Part shown: in pieces, positions 5,889 to 12,311 of the stretch
Numbering within the stretch: the stretch's first letter is position 1
Layout: each line of letters starts with the position of its first letter
Source: JBBIRM01 sp037441765
GTDB taxonomy: Bacteria > Desulfobacterota > BSN033 > UBA1163
Assembly: GCA_037441765.1 (NCBI GenBank)
Contig: JBBIRM010000079.1
Coordinates: 1 to 12,311 of the forward strand
Direction: 5' to 3'
Length of the DNA stretch: 12,311 nucleotides
The notes under the pieces: model-generated
Databases searched by the model: none
Seen by the model: only the letters and a program-made list of their open reading frames with translations
What the model was told of the DNA's origin: nothing
Position numbers and translations under genes: made by a program

Positions 5889-7019
5889 TTATAGTCTATT
5901 CTTGTAATCTTGGTAATTAAATTCTTTAATTAATTTAAATCCTGAACTATCTCTCCATATCCCAATGGAAGGGTGACGGACTCCATTAAACATGGTTGTT
6001 TTGACAGTGGTATAATGAATCATATCTTCAAATATGATTTTATCGCCAGGTTTTAACTCGTTATCGAATGACCAAAACCCCATAAAGTCTCCTGCCAGGC
6101 AACTCACCCCTCCCATTCTATAGGTTGGTTTCCCTGGGATTTCATCTGTAGCACCCAAGATTTCAGGCTTATAAGGCATCTCTAAACAATCAGGCATGTG
6201 GCAGGTAAAAGATACATCGAGGATGGCAGTTTTAATCCCATCACTCTCAACGATATCTAATACCTGAGAGACTAAATAGCCCGTTTGGTATGTAAATGCA
6301 CTCCCAGGCTCCAAAATGACATCCACATCAAACCTCTTTTTAAACTCATTTATAACTCTAATTAGATGGGGAATATCATACCCCTTTTTAGTAATAAGAT
6401 GACCACCACCCATGTTTACCCATTCTAATTTGGGTAAAAACCTACCAAATTTTTCTGTAAAAACCTTTAACACCTTTTCTAAATCATAAGAATCTGCTTC
6501 AAAGAGGCTATGGAAATGAAATCCCTCTACCCCTTGTGGAAGGCTATCACCAATTTGATTGGCAGTGAGGCCAAACCGGGAACCCGATTGACAGGGATTA
6601 TAGAGGTTACATGAAGAATTTGAGACCTCAGGATTTACACGCAATCCGACCGAGACTCCCATCTTCTGTGACATCTCAACAAACCTAAGCAATTGGCTTA
6701 TTGAGTTAAAAGAGACATGGCTACTGTATTTTAAAATATCCCAAAAGGTCTTCTCTTCGTAGGCAGGCGAATAGGTATGTGCTTTCACCCCAAGTTCCTC
6801 AAATGCCAGCCTGGCCTCATTTGCTGAACTTGCGGAAGCACCAAAACCATACTCTTTGAAGATTGGAAAGACACCCCAATTCGAAAAAGCCTTAAGGGAG
6901 ATAAGTATCTGGACCTGAGCATTCTCTTTTACCCTTTTAATCAATTCGAGATTATTTCTTAATCGTTGCTCATCTATCACATAACAAGGAGAGGGAATTT
7001 TGTTGAAGTCAATAGACAT
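5889..7019 (-). CDS. nspC: Carboxynorspermidine/carboxyspermidine decarboxylase
   Basis: A 376-residue PLP enzyme of the alanine-racemase fold (group IV decarboxylases). It removes CO2 from carboxyspermidine or carboxynorspermidine to give spermidine or norspermidine in the cytoplasm, the last step of the route that avoids S-adenosylmethionine. Seen: PLP lysine in SLKAF (Lys43), FHFHSLFEAD (167-176), the phosphate-binding WVNMGGGH (200-207) and EPGSA (237-241). TCHMPDCLEMP (272-282) and GGVSCLAGDFMG (303-314) bring active-site residues from the partner subunit of a dimer. Length fits the family. ATG at 7019 follows GAGG at 7030-7027. It lies 33 bases after the dehydrogenase gene that makes its substrate, so the two are one operon. 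Whether spermidine or norspermidine is the product cannot be read from sequence. Confidence 0.93.
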   Translation of the reverse strand: MSIDFNKIPSPCYVIDEQRLRNNLELIKRVKENAQVQILISLKAFSNWGVFPIFKEYGFGASASSANEARLAFEELGVKAHTYSPAYEEKTFWDILKYSSHVSFNSISQLLRFVEMSQKMGVSVGLRVNPEVSNSSCNLYNPCQSGSRFGLTANQIGDSLPQGVEGFHFHSLFEADSYDLEKVLKVFTEKFGRFLPKLEWVNMGGGHLITKKGYDIPHLIRVINEFKKRFDVDVILEPGSAFTYQTGYLVSQVLDIVESDGIKTAILDVSFTCHMPDCLEMPYKPEILGATDEIPGKPTYRMGGVSCLAGDFMGFWSFDNELKPGDKIIFEDMIHYTTVKTTMFNGVRHPSIGIWRDSSGFKLIKEFNYQDYKNRL

Positions 7020-7052
7020 CTATATTCCTCAAGATATTCCATTATTCAAATC

Positions 7053-8240
7053 TTACACTTCCAGATCCACATCGTGCAATTCATGCCAGGGAAGCCCGTG
7101 GATGGGCAATTGCTCCATGAATGGATCCGGATCAAATTGTTCCGTGTTAAATACTCCAGGCCCCTTCCATTTTCCCGTAAGAAACATCATAGCCCCTATC
7201 ATCGCTGGAACACCCGTGGTGTAACTGACTGCTTGTGTCCCGGTTTCTCGGTAGGCATCTTGATGCTTACAATTATTATATATATAGTAGGTTTTTTCTT
7301 TTTGGTTTTTAACACCTCTGATGCGACAACCAATAGAAGTCTCCCCTGTATAATGCTTACCTAACGAAGCGGGGTTGGGCAGTACCGCCTTTAGGAATTG
7401 AATGGGCACAATCTCCCTGCCCTCGTAGAGGATGGGTTTTATACTCCCAATATTTTGAATAACGCGCAAATGCGTCAAATATTCTTCGCCAAAAGTCATC
7501 CAGAATCGAGCCCTTTTCAATGTAGGAAAATGTTTGACCAATGACTCCAATTCTTCATGATACATAAGGTAGGATTCCCGTGGTCCTATGTTGGGGTAAT
7601 TTAATGGTCTGTGGATTTCATGGGGCTCGATTTCAATCCATCTCCCATCCTCCCAGTATTTCCCTTTCTGGGTAACCTCTCGGATATTGATTTCTGGATT
7701 GAAGTTAGTACCAAACGGCATCCCATGATCACCTGCATTGCAATCCCCAATATCCAGATAATGAATCTCATCAAAATGGTGTTTCGCCGCATAAGCGGTA
7801 AAAACCCCGGTGACACCTGGATCGAACCCACAACCAAGGATGGCAGTCAGGCCTGCCTTCTCGAATCTTTCTTGATAGGCCCATTGCCATTTGTATTCAA
7901 ATTTAGCAACATCAGGTGGTTCATAACTTGCTGTATCTAAATAATTGACCCCTACCTCAAGGCAGGCATCCATTATGTTTAGGTCTTGGTAGGGCAAGGC
8001 GACATGAATCACTATCTCCGGTTTAAATTTTTTAAACAATTCAACTAATTGTTTGACATCGTTGGCATCAACTTGAGCGATCTGGATTCTATTCGCTCCG
8101 ACCGCCTTCGCAATAGCCTCACATTTTGACGGGTTACGACTTGCCAGCATAATGTCTGTAAATACCCCTGGTACTTTTGCAACTTTATGAGCGACAACCG
8201 TACCTACCCCACCTGCTCCAATAATCAATACCCTTGCCAT
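7053..8240 (-). CDS. Carboxynorspermidine/carboxyspermidine dehydrogenase (saccharopine dehydrogenase family)
   Basis: A 395-residue NAD(P)H-dependent enzyme that condenses aspartate semialdehyde with putrescine or diaminopropane to carboxyspermidine or carboxynorspermidine, the substrate of NspC. A Rossmann motif VLIIGAGGVG (residues 4-13) opens the protein. LASRNP, 'EIVIHVALPYQDLNIMDACLEVGVNYLDTA' (split here across the core) and GCGFDPGVTGVFTAYA are typical of this branch of the saccharopine dehydrogenase family. The reading frame is open to 8426, but I place the start at ATG 8240: it sits right before the Rossmann strand, has GGAG four bases upstream, and a strong promoter lies between 8330 and 8303 inside the open stretch. 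The paired nspC gene 33 bases downstream assigns it to polyamine synthesis and not to lysine metabolism. Confidence 0.92.
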   Translation of the reverse strand: MARVLIIGAGGVGTVVAHKVAKVPGVFTDIMLASRNPSKCEAIAKAVGANRIQIAQVDANDVKQLVELFKKFKPEIVIHVALPYQDLNIMDACLEVGVNYLDTASYEPPDVAKFEYKWQWAYQERFEKAGLTAILGCGFDPGVTGVFTAYAAKHHFDEIHYLDIGDCNAGDHGMPFGTNFNPEINIREVTQKGKYWEDGRWIEIEPHEIHRPLNYPNIGPRESYLMYHEELESLVKHFPTLKRARFWMTFGEEYLTHLRVIQNIGSIKPILYEGREIVPIQFLKAVLPNPASLGKHYTGETSIGCRIRGVKNQKEKTYYIYNNCKHQDAYRETGTQAVSYTTGVPAMIGAMMFLTGKWKGPGVFNTEQFDPDPFMEQLPIHGLPWHELHDVDLEV

Positions 8241-8302
8241 TTTTCTCCGTCCTGAAAGGATAGTATAAGAAGAATTTTGTTTAATAAAATAAACTTCATA
8301 AA

Positions 8303-8330
8303 AGTATATCCCGTTTTTCAAATTTGTCAA
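8303..8330 (-). promoter_or_regulatory. Sigma-70 promoter of the polyamine operon
   Basis: On the minus strand, TTGACA (8330-8325), a 16-base spacer and TATACT (8308-8303) form a near-consensus -35/-10 pair. Transcription would start at about 8296, giving a leader of about 55 bases before the dehydrogenase ATG at 8240. The strength of the match suggests constitutive expression of both polyamine genes. Confidence 0.8.
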
Positions 8331-8414
8331 GTATTTTTTAGAGATTTTGAAAAAGTCCCTTAAAGACTGGGATGTAGGGTTCCAAGCACTTCGAATGCGG
8401 GCAAAAAAAGGTTC

Positions 8415-8487
8415 GGCAAGCCACAAGGGCTTGCCCTACGAGAGATTAAACGAATCTCAAACGTAGGGCAAAGGCTTGTCCCTTGCC
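8415..8487. repeat. 73-bp REP/MITE-like imperfect inverted repeat
   Basis: The two arms pair symmetrically: GGCAAG (8415-8420) with CTTGCC (8482-8487), ACAAG (8423-8427) with CTTGT (8475-8479), and TTGCCCTACG (8431-8440) with CGTAGGGCAA (8462-8471). Inside is a second hairpin, GAGATT/AATCTC (8442-8447 and 8453-8458) with a 5-base loop. The GGGCTTGCCCTACG/CGTAGGGCAA theme is common in dispersed intergenic repeats of many bacteria. It is probably a palindromic element moved by a transposase elsewhere. It lies behind the polyamine promoter and before uvrA, so it may also act as an insulator. Confidence 0.65.
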
Positions 8488-8530
8488 TCATTTGTTTTCA
8501 TTTCTTATTTCGAATTACGACACAGTCTCT

Positions 8531-8562
8531 TTGGAAAAGGGGGGCAAGGGGGGATTTTTAAA
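8531..8562. repeat. G-run motif resembling a dispersed intergenic repeat
   Basis: Two G6 runs separated by CAA (8539-8544 and 8548-8553) lie between TTTGGAAAA and ATTTTTAAA. This 'GGGGG..-GGGGG-ATTTTTAAA' pattern resembles remnants of repeats that are frequent in deltaproteobacterial intergenic DNA. Only one copy is present in the window, so repeat status is a guess. Confidence 0.3.
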
Positions 8563-8634
8563 TGATAACTTCGATTAATTACTGTTTGAAACTCTTATTT
8601 TCAAAAGACTAAATTGATGCTTTAAAATGAATTT

Positions 8635-8721
8635 ACCTACCTTCCCCAGTCTTTCGATAACTTTTGCAGAAGTCTCTTTGGGTGTTCTGGAAAAATCTTC
8701 AAATGACTGGGGAGGAAGGGT
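8635..8721. repeat. 87-bp imperfect inverted repeat upstream of uvrA
   Basis: CCCCAGTC (8644-8651) pairs exactly with GACTGGGG (8705-8712), and the stem continues outward with mismatches and G-U pairs (ACCTACCTT against AGGAAGGGT). The 53-base interior contains a small CAGAA/TTCTG hairpin. It could be a MITE remnant or a structured RNA, and it ends 120 bases before the uvrA start. Confidence 0.45.
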
Positions 8722-8841
8722 TTAGAGAGATGGATTATGGTAGTTTTGAAAAATTATTAAAATAAGGTAAGAAAAGGTAATTGGAGGACAGGAATATATA
8801 GGGTTTACACTTTTTTATTTTTCTGTTACGTTTTTTGTGGA

Positions 8842-11673
8842 GTGGATAAGATCATCATTCGAGGAGCAAAGGTTCATAATCTAAAGAATATTGATGTGGA
8901 GATCCCCAGGAACTGTCTTATTGTGATCACAGGATTAAGCGGCTCTGGGAAATCCACCCTTGCCTTCGATACGCTCTATGCGGAGGGTCAGAGAAGGTAT
9001 GTAGAATCTCTTTCCGCTTATGCCCGCCAATTCTTGGAACAGATGGAAAGGGCCGATGTGGAATCCATTGAAGGCCTCTCCCCAGCCATTGCCATTGACC
9101 AGCGAAGCGTTTCAAGAAGTCCCCGCTCAACCGTAGGAACCGTGACCGAGATCTACGACTACCTCCGCCTCCTCTATGCAAGAATTGGAGAACCCTTCTG
9201 CCCCTATTGCAATCATCCGATCTCTTCACAGACCCTTCAGCAAATAGCGGAAACTCTGCTCCGTCTTCCGCGAGGAACCCTTGTAACCCTATTCTCTCCT
9301 ATTGTGAGGGGGAGAAAAGGCGAATATCGCAAGGAGTTAGAAGAACTCAGGAGGGATGGGTTTATAAGGGTGAGGATTGACGGGAAACTCATGGATCTCA
9401 GTGAAGAGATTCGACTGGATAAGAACAAAAGGCATGAGATTGAGGTTCTGGTCGATCGTCTCATGGTCAAAGAGGGAGGAGAAAAAAGAATTCTCGATTC
9501 CTTGGAGATATCCTCTAAACTCTCTCAAGGGATTATCAAGGTTGAACGGGAAGGATCACCTCCCATGCTTTTCAGCCAGAGATTCTCCTGTATAGATTGC
9601 GGATTCAGCTTCCCCGAGATTACTCCCAGGATGTTTTCCTTCAATAGTCCTCAGGGTGCCTGCCCCACCTGTAATGGGTTAGGGGTTAAACAGTTCTTCG
9701 ATCCAGATCTGATTGTTCCTGATCCTTCCTTATCATTAAAAGAAGGTGCAATCTTACCCTGGAGGAAGAAAGGGAATTCCTACCTTAAGCCTCTTCTCGA
9801 GGGGCTATCTAATCAATACCATTTCAATATCAATACCCCTTTTTCAAAATTACCAAAATCGGTTCAGCGTGTTTTGCTCTATGGATCGGAAGGAGAAAAA
9901 GTCTCTTTCAGGGTTAAAGGGGAAGGGTCTTCTCATCTATTTTATCAGGAGTTTGAAGGGGTTATTCCGGAAATGGAAAGGAAGTTGCAGGATGGAGGGG
10001 ATGGAGTGGAGGAATTAGAGGAATTTTTAAATGTTTCCCCATGCCCTGATTGTAATGGGACACGACTGAAAAAAGAGGTACTCTCTATCAAGGTGGGCGG
10101 GAAATCCATTGCCGAGGTGACACAACTATATGTCCGTGAAGCATTAGAATTTCTAACCCATCTGGAGTTAACCCCAAGATCTCAAAAAATCGCACAAAAT
10201 ATTTTGAAAGAGATTGAGGAACGGCTGAGGTTCATGATCGAGGTGGGACTTGACTATCTCACCTTAAACCGGACAGCCTCGACCCTTTCAGGTGGGGAAT
10301 CTCAACGCGTTCGGCTGGCAACACAGACTGGAACGAGTCTGGTAGGGGTTCTCTATATTCTGGATGAACCCAGCATCGGTCTTCATCAAAGAGACCACAT
10401 TCGCCTCTTAGGGACATTGAAACGACTAAGGGATCTGGGAAATACGGTGGTAGTGGTAGAGCACGATGAGGAAACAATCCGTTCAGCAGACTATATTATT
10501 GATATGGGCCCTGGACCAGGAGAGAAAGGCGGGGAGGTGGTGTTTTCAGGCCCTCCTGAAGAGTTGGTCAAGTCAGAAAAATCTTTAACCGGACAGTACC
10601 TGTCAGGCAGGCGTTTCATTCCGCTTCCTCAGAAAAGGAGAAGGGTTGGGGATAGGTTTCTTCTCCTCCGTGGTGCAACGGCAAACAATTTAAAATCCAT
10701 TGATGTGAGGATTCCCCTTGGGGTATTCACCTGTATTACCGGTGTTTCAGGCTCTGGAAAATCAACTTTGGTTATAGATACTCTTTATCCAATATTGGCT
10801 CAACACCTTTATCGCCTACCTCAACGCCTGGTCTCTGTTAAAGGCATTGAAGGGGTGGAAAATATCGACAAGGTCATCCACGTGGATCAGATGCCCATTG
10901 GTCGAACCCCCCGTTCCAATCCTGCCACCTATACTGGTCTTTTTCAACCCATTCGAACACTGTTTGCCCAAATTCCTGAATCGAGGATGAGGGGATTTAC
11001 ACCTGGTCGTTTTAGTTTTAATGTCCCTGGAGGAAGGTGCGAATCGTGCCATGGGGATGGAGTCTTAAAGGTAGAAATGCACTTTCTTCCTGATGTTTAT
11101 GTCACCTGTGAAGAATGTCACGGAAAACGCTATAATCGTGAGACACTTGATATCAGATATAAGGGCAAAACCATTTCAGATGTTTTGGAGATGACTGTAG
11201 AGGAGGCCTATGAGTTCTTTTCCTCGATTCCAATCCTTCGTCATAAACTTCAGACCCTTGTCGATGTCGGACTGGGTTACCTTCGGCTTGGTCAACCCGC
11301 CACAACCCTTTCAGGGGGGGAGGCACAGAGGATTAAATTGGCCAGAGAACTAAGCAAACGTGAGACTGGAAGAACGGTTTATATCTTAGATGAACCTACA
11401 ACAGGCCTCCATTTTGCTGATATACAAAGACTCCTGGATGTCCTCAATCGACTTACAGATAAAGGGAATACAGTCATTGTAATCGAACACAATATGGAGG
11501 TTATCAAATCAGCCGATTATATCATTGATTTGGGACCAGAAGGGGGCGAGAGGGGAGGAGAAATCGTCGCAGAAGGCACCCCTGAAGAGTTGATCAAAAA
11601 TCACGCCTCCTATACTGGCCAATTCCTTAAAAAGGTGTTAGAAAGAACTACCCCCCATTCTTTTTTATCTTAA
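8842..11673 (+). CDS. uvrA: UvrABC excinuclease subunit A
   Basis: A 943-residue ABC-type ATPase that finds DNA damage with UvrB at the start of nucleotide excision repair. Both nucleotide-binding halves are complete: Walker A GLSGSGKST (31-39) and GVSGSGKST (634-642), signatures LSGGESQR (482-489) and LSGGEAQR (823-830), and Walker B segments ILDEPSIGLH and ILDEPTTGLHFAD. Cys pairs C120/C123 and C401/C404 form the first zinc module; C250/C253 and C274/C277 form the insertion-domain module; C733/C736 and C756/C759 form the C-terminal damage-binding zinc finger (GGRCESCHGDG to TCEECHGKRYN). The family start MDKI-(x)2-RGA is matched exactly by GTG at 8842; the ribosome site is weak (GGA immediately before). 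Length equals the usual 940. Highly conserved and intact. Confidence 0.98.
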   Translation: MDKIIIRGAKVHNLKNIDVEIPRNCLIVITGLSGSGKSTLAFDTLYAEGQRRYVESLSAYARQFLEQMERADVESIEGLSPAIAIDQRSVSRSPRSTVGTVTEIYDYLRLLYARIGEPFCPYCNHPISSQTLQQIAETLLRLPRGTLVTLFSPIVRGRKGEYRKELEELRRDGFIRVRIDGKLMDLSEEIRLDKNKRHEIEVLVDRLMVKEGGEKRILDSLEISSKLSQGIIKVEREGSPPMLFSQRFSCIDCGFSFPEITPRMFSFNSPQGACPTCNGLGVKQFFDPDLIVPDPSLSLKEGAILPWRKKGNSYLKPLLEGLSNQYHFNINTPFSKLPKSVQRVLLYGSEGEKVSFRVKGEGSSHLFYQEFEGVIPEMERKLQDGGDGVEELEEFLNVSPCPDCNGTRLKKEVLSIKVGGKSIAEVTQLYVREALEFLTHLELTPRSQKIAQNILKEIEERLRFMIEVGLDYLTLNRTASTLSGGESQRVRLATQTGTSLVGVLYILDEPSIGLHQRDHIRLLGTLKRLRDLGNTVVVVEHDEETIRSADYIIDMGPGPGEKGGEVVFSGPPEELVKSEKSLTGQYLSGRRFIPLPQKRRRVGDRFLLLRGATANNLKSIDVRIPLGVFTCITGVSGSGKSTLVIDTLYPILAQHLYRLPQRLVSVKGIEGVENIDKVIHVDQMPIGRTPRSNPATYTGLFQPIRTLFAQIPESRMRGFTPGRFSFNVPGGRCESCHGDGVLKVEMHFLPDVYVTCEECHGKRYNRETLDIRYKGKTISDVLEMTVEEAYEFFSSIPILRHKLQTLVDVGLGYLRLGQPATTLSGGEAQRIKLARELSKRETGRTVYILDEPTTGLHFADIQRLLDVLNRLTDKGNTVIVIEHNMEVIKSADYIIDLGPEGGERGGEIVAEGTPEELIKNHASYTGQFLKKVLERTTPHSFLS

Positions 11674-11709
11674 TGGGGAAAATCACACCCTGGGTTAGAA
11701 CCCTTTTCA

Positions 11710-12273
11710 ATGAAAAAGAAAAATCATATTGGGAAGGTTTTCCTGCTATTCATCCTCATTGGAACCGTCTTAACCTTATTCTATCTCTTCCATGAGGAGA
11801 TCCTCCATTTCTTAAAACCTTTGCTGGTAAAATGGGAGGTTCTGGAAGAGAAGAAGGAGGTAATCCTCTACTTCTCTGACACTGAAGGTCAGTATCTGAT
11901 TGGCGAGAAAAGGAGGATCTTAAAAAAGAATGACCTGAAAGAGGAAGGAAAAGAAACTATCAATGAGTTAATAAAAGGCCCAAAGGGGAGATTAATCCCC
12001 ACCCTTCCTTCTCGAACAAAATTGTTAAATCTTCATGTGGATGAGGGAAAGGCAAGAGTGGATTTTAATTCTGCTCTTATTAAGGATCATCCCAAAGGAA
12101 GCACAGCAGAACTTATGACCATTTATTCTATTGTAAACACCCTTACCCTCAATTTTCCCCGTATCAAAAGGGTTCAAATTCTGATTGATGGGAGGCCCAT
12201 AGAAACCATCGCCGGTCACATCTCCCTGAGAGAACCCATCCTTCCAAAACTTGATCTGATAAAAAGACAGTAA
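11710..12273 (+). CDS. Membrane-anchored GerMN-domain protein
   Basis: A 187-residue protein with an N-terminal membrane helix (about 9-26, KVFLLFILIGTVLTLFYLF) and a GerMN domain (about 50-175). Diagnostic stretches are EVILYFSDTEGQYLIGEKRRI, ETINELIKGPKGRLIPTLPS, ARVDFNSALIKDHPKGSTAE and SIVNTLTLNFPRIKRVQILIDG, ending in IETIAGHISLREPI. GerMN was named from sporulation protein GerM, but the domain is also found in non-sporulating Gram-negatives, often beside cell-wall amidase genes, so an envelope role is likely. The domain should lie in the periplasm. It begins 36 bases after uvrA on the same strand, so co-transcription is probable. ATG at 11710 has no clear Shine-Dalgarno sequence, but it is the only start that keeps the helix. 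It carries no spore-related neighbour here. Confidence 0.85.
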   Translation: MKKKNHIGKVFLLFILIGTVLTLFYLFHEEILHFLKPLLVKWEVLEEKKEVILYFSDTEGQYLIGEKRRILKKNDLKEEGKETINELIKGPKGRLIPTLPSRTKLLNLHVDEGKARVDFNSALIKDHPKGSTAELMTIYSIVNTLTLNFPRIKRVQILIDGRPIETIAGHISLREPILPKLDLIKRQ

Positions 12274-12311
12274 TTGATTTCCTATGAAATTGGTGATAAT
12301 ATTAATTAAAT

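Larger units (their letters stand above)
8241..8841. other. Intergenic region between the divergent polyamine operon and uvrA
   Basis: Six hundred bases with no credible gene. From left to right it holds the leader and promoter of the leftward polyamine operon (8241-8330), a 73-bp REP/MITE-like inverted repeat (8415-8487), a G-run motif (8531-8562), an 87-bp imperfect inverted repeat (8635-8721), and then the upstream region of uvrA. No clear sigma-70 pair or SOS box was recognised before uvrA. Confidence 0.6.

Noticed and set aside
8241..8426. N-terminal extension of the carboxynorspermidine dehydrogenase frame up to 8426
   Set aside because: The extra 62 codons match nothing in the family, and a near-consensus sigma-70 promoter (8330-8303) and a ribosome site before 8240 lie inside them.
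11684..11705. Terminator between uvrA and the GerMN gene (GGGTT/AACCC followed by TTTT)
   Set aside because: The five-base stem would have a two-base loop, too tight to form; the genes are also closely spaced on the same strand.
12284..12311. Start of a further gene (ATG AAA TTG GTG ATA...) at the right edge
   Set aside because: Only nine codons are visible and there is no ribosome site, so it cannot be supported.

Overview
The window looks like chromosomal DNA of an anaerobic, moderately AT-rich Gram-negative bacterium. Most likely it is a deltaproteobacterial (Desulfobacterota-type) or Nitrospirota lineage. This rests on gene content only: a haem-c sensor kinase, a HybA/HybB-type quinone redox module surrounded by H-protein-like proteins, the carboxyspermidine polyamine route, and a uvrA-GerMN pair. 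No rRNA or other taxonomic marker is present, so the assignment is an inference.

Positions 1-5550, minus strand (read right to left): one apparent operon. Its order is a membrane-anchored GcvH-like protein (5491-4793), a 28-residue single-helix membrane peptide (4768-4682), a Tat-exported four-cluster ferredoxin of the HybA/HmcB type (4657-3776), a NrfD/HybB-type quinone-binding membrane subunit (3779-2700, with an apparent C-terminal continuation to 2487 after an in-frame TAG), a second membrane-anchored GcvH-like protein (2508-1813), and a third GcvH-like protein with an N-terminal Cys-rich segment (1755-884, broken by a -1 frameshift in a G6 run). A sensor histidine kinase follows (712 leftwards, cut by the window edge); its periplasmic domain carries a CxxCH haem motif. 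The ferredoxin and the NrfD protein would form an electron-transfer complex between the periplasmic face and the quinone pool. All three H-protein-like domains lack a lysine at the canonical lipoylation position, so they are probably structural or assembly partners, not glycine-cleavage carriers. The function of this kind of operon is, to my knowledge, not established.

Positions 5492-5888: a very AT-rich spacer with a perfect 19-bp hairpin and a sigma-54-like promoter match before the operon.

Positions 5889-8330, minus strand: a two-gene operon for (nor)spermidine synthesis, carboxynorspermidine dehydrogenase followed by nspC. It is driven by a near-consensus sigma-70 promoter at 8330-8303.

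Positions 8331-8841: non-coding DNA rich in inverted repeats, including a 73-bp REP/MITE-like element.

Positions 8842-12273, plus strand: a full-length uvrA (nucleotide excision repair), then a membrane-anchored GerMN-domain protein.

The most unusual points are the two lesions in adjacent redox-operon genes (in-frame TAG in the NrfD gene, homopolymer frameshift in the third H-like gene), the set of three lysine-less H-like proteins, and the tiny membrane peptide.
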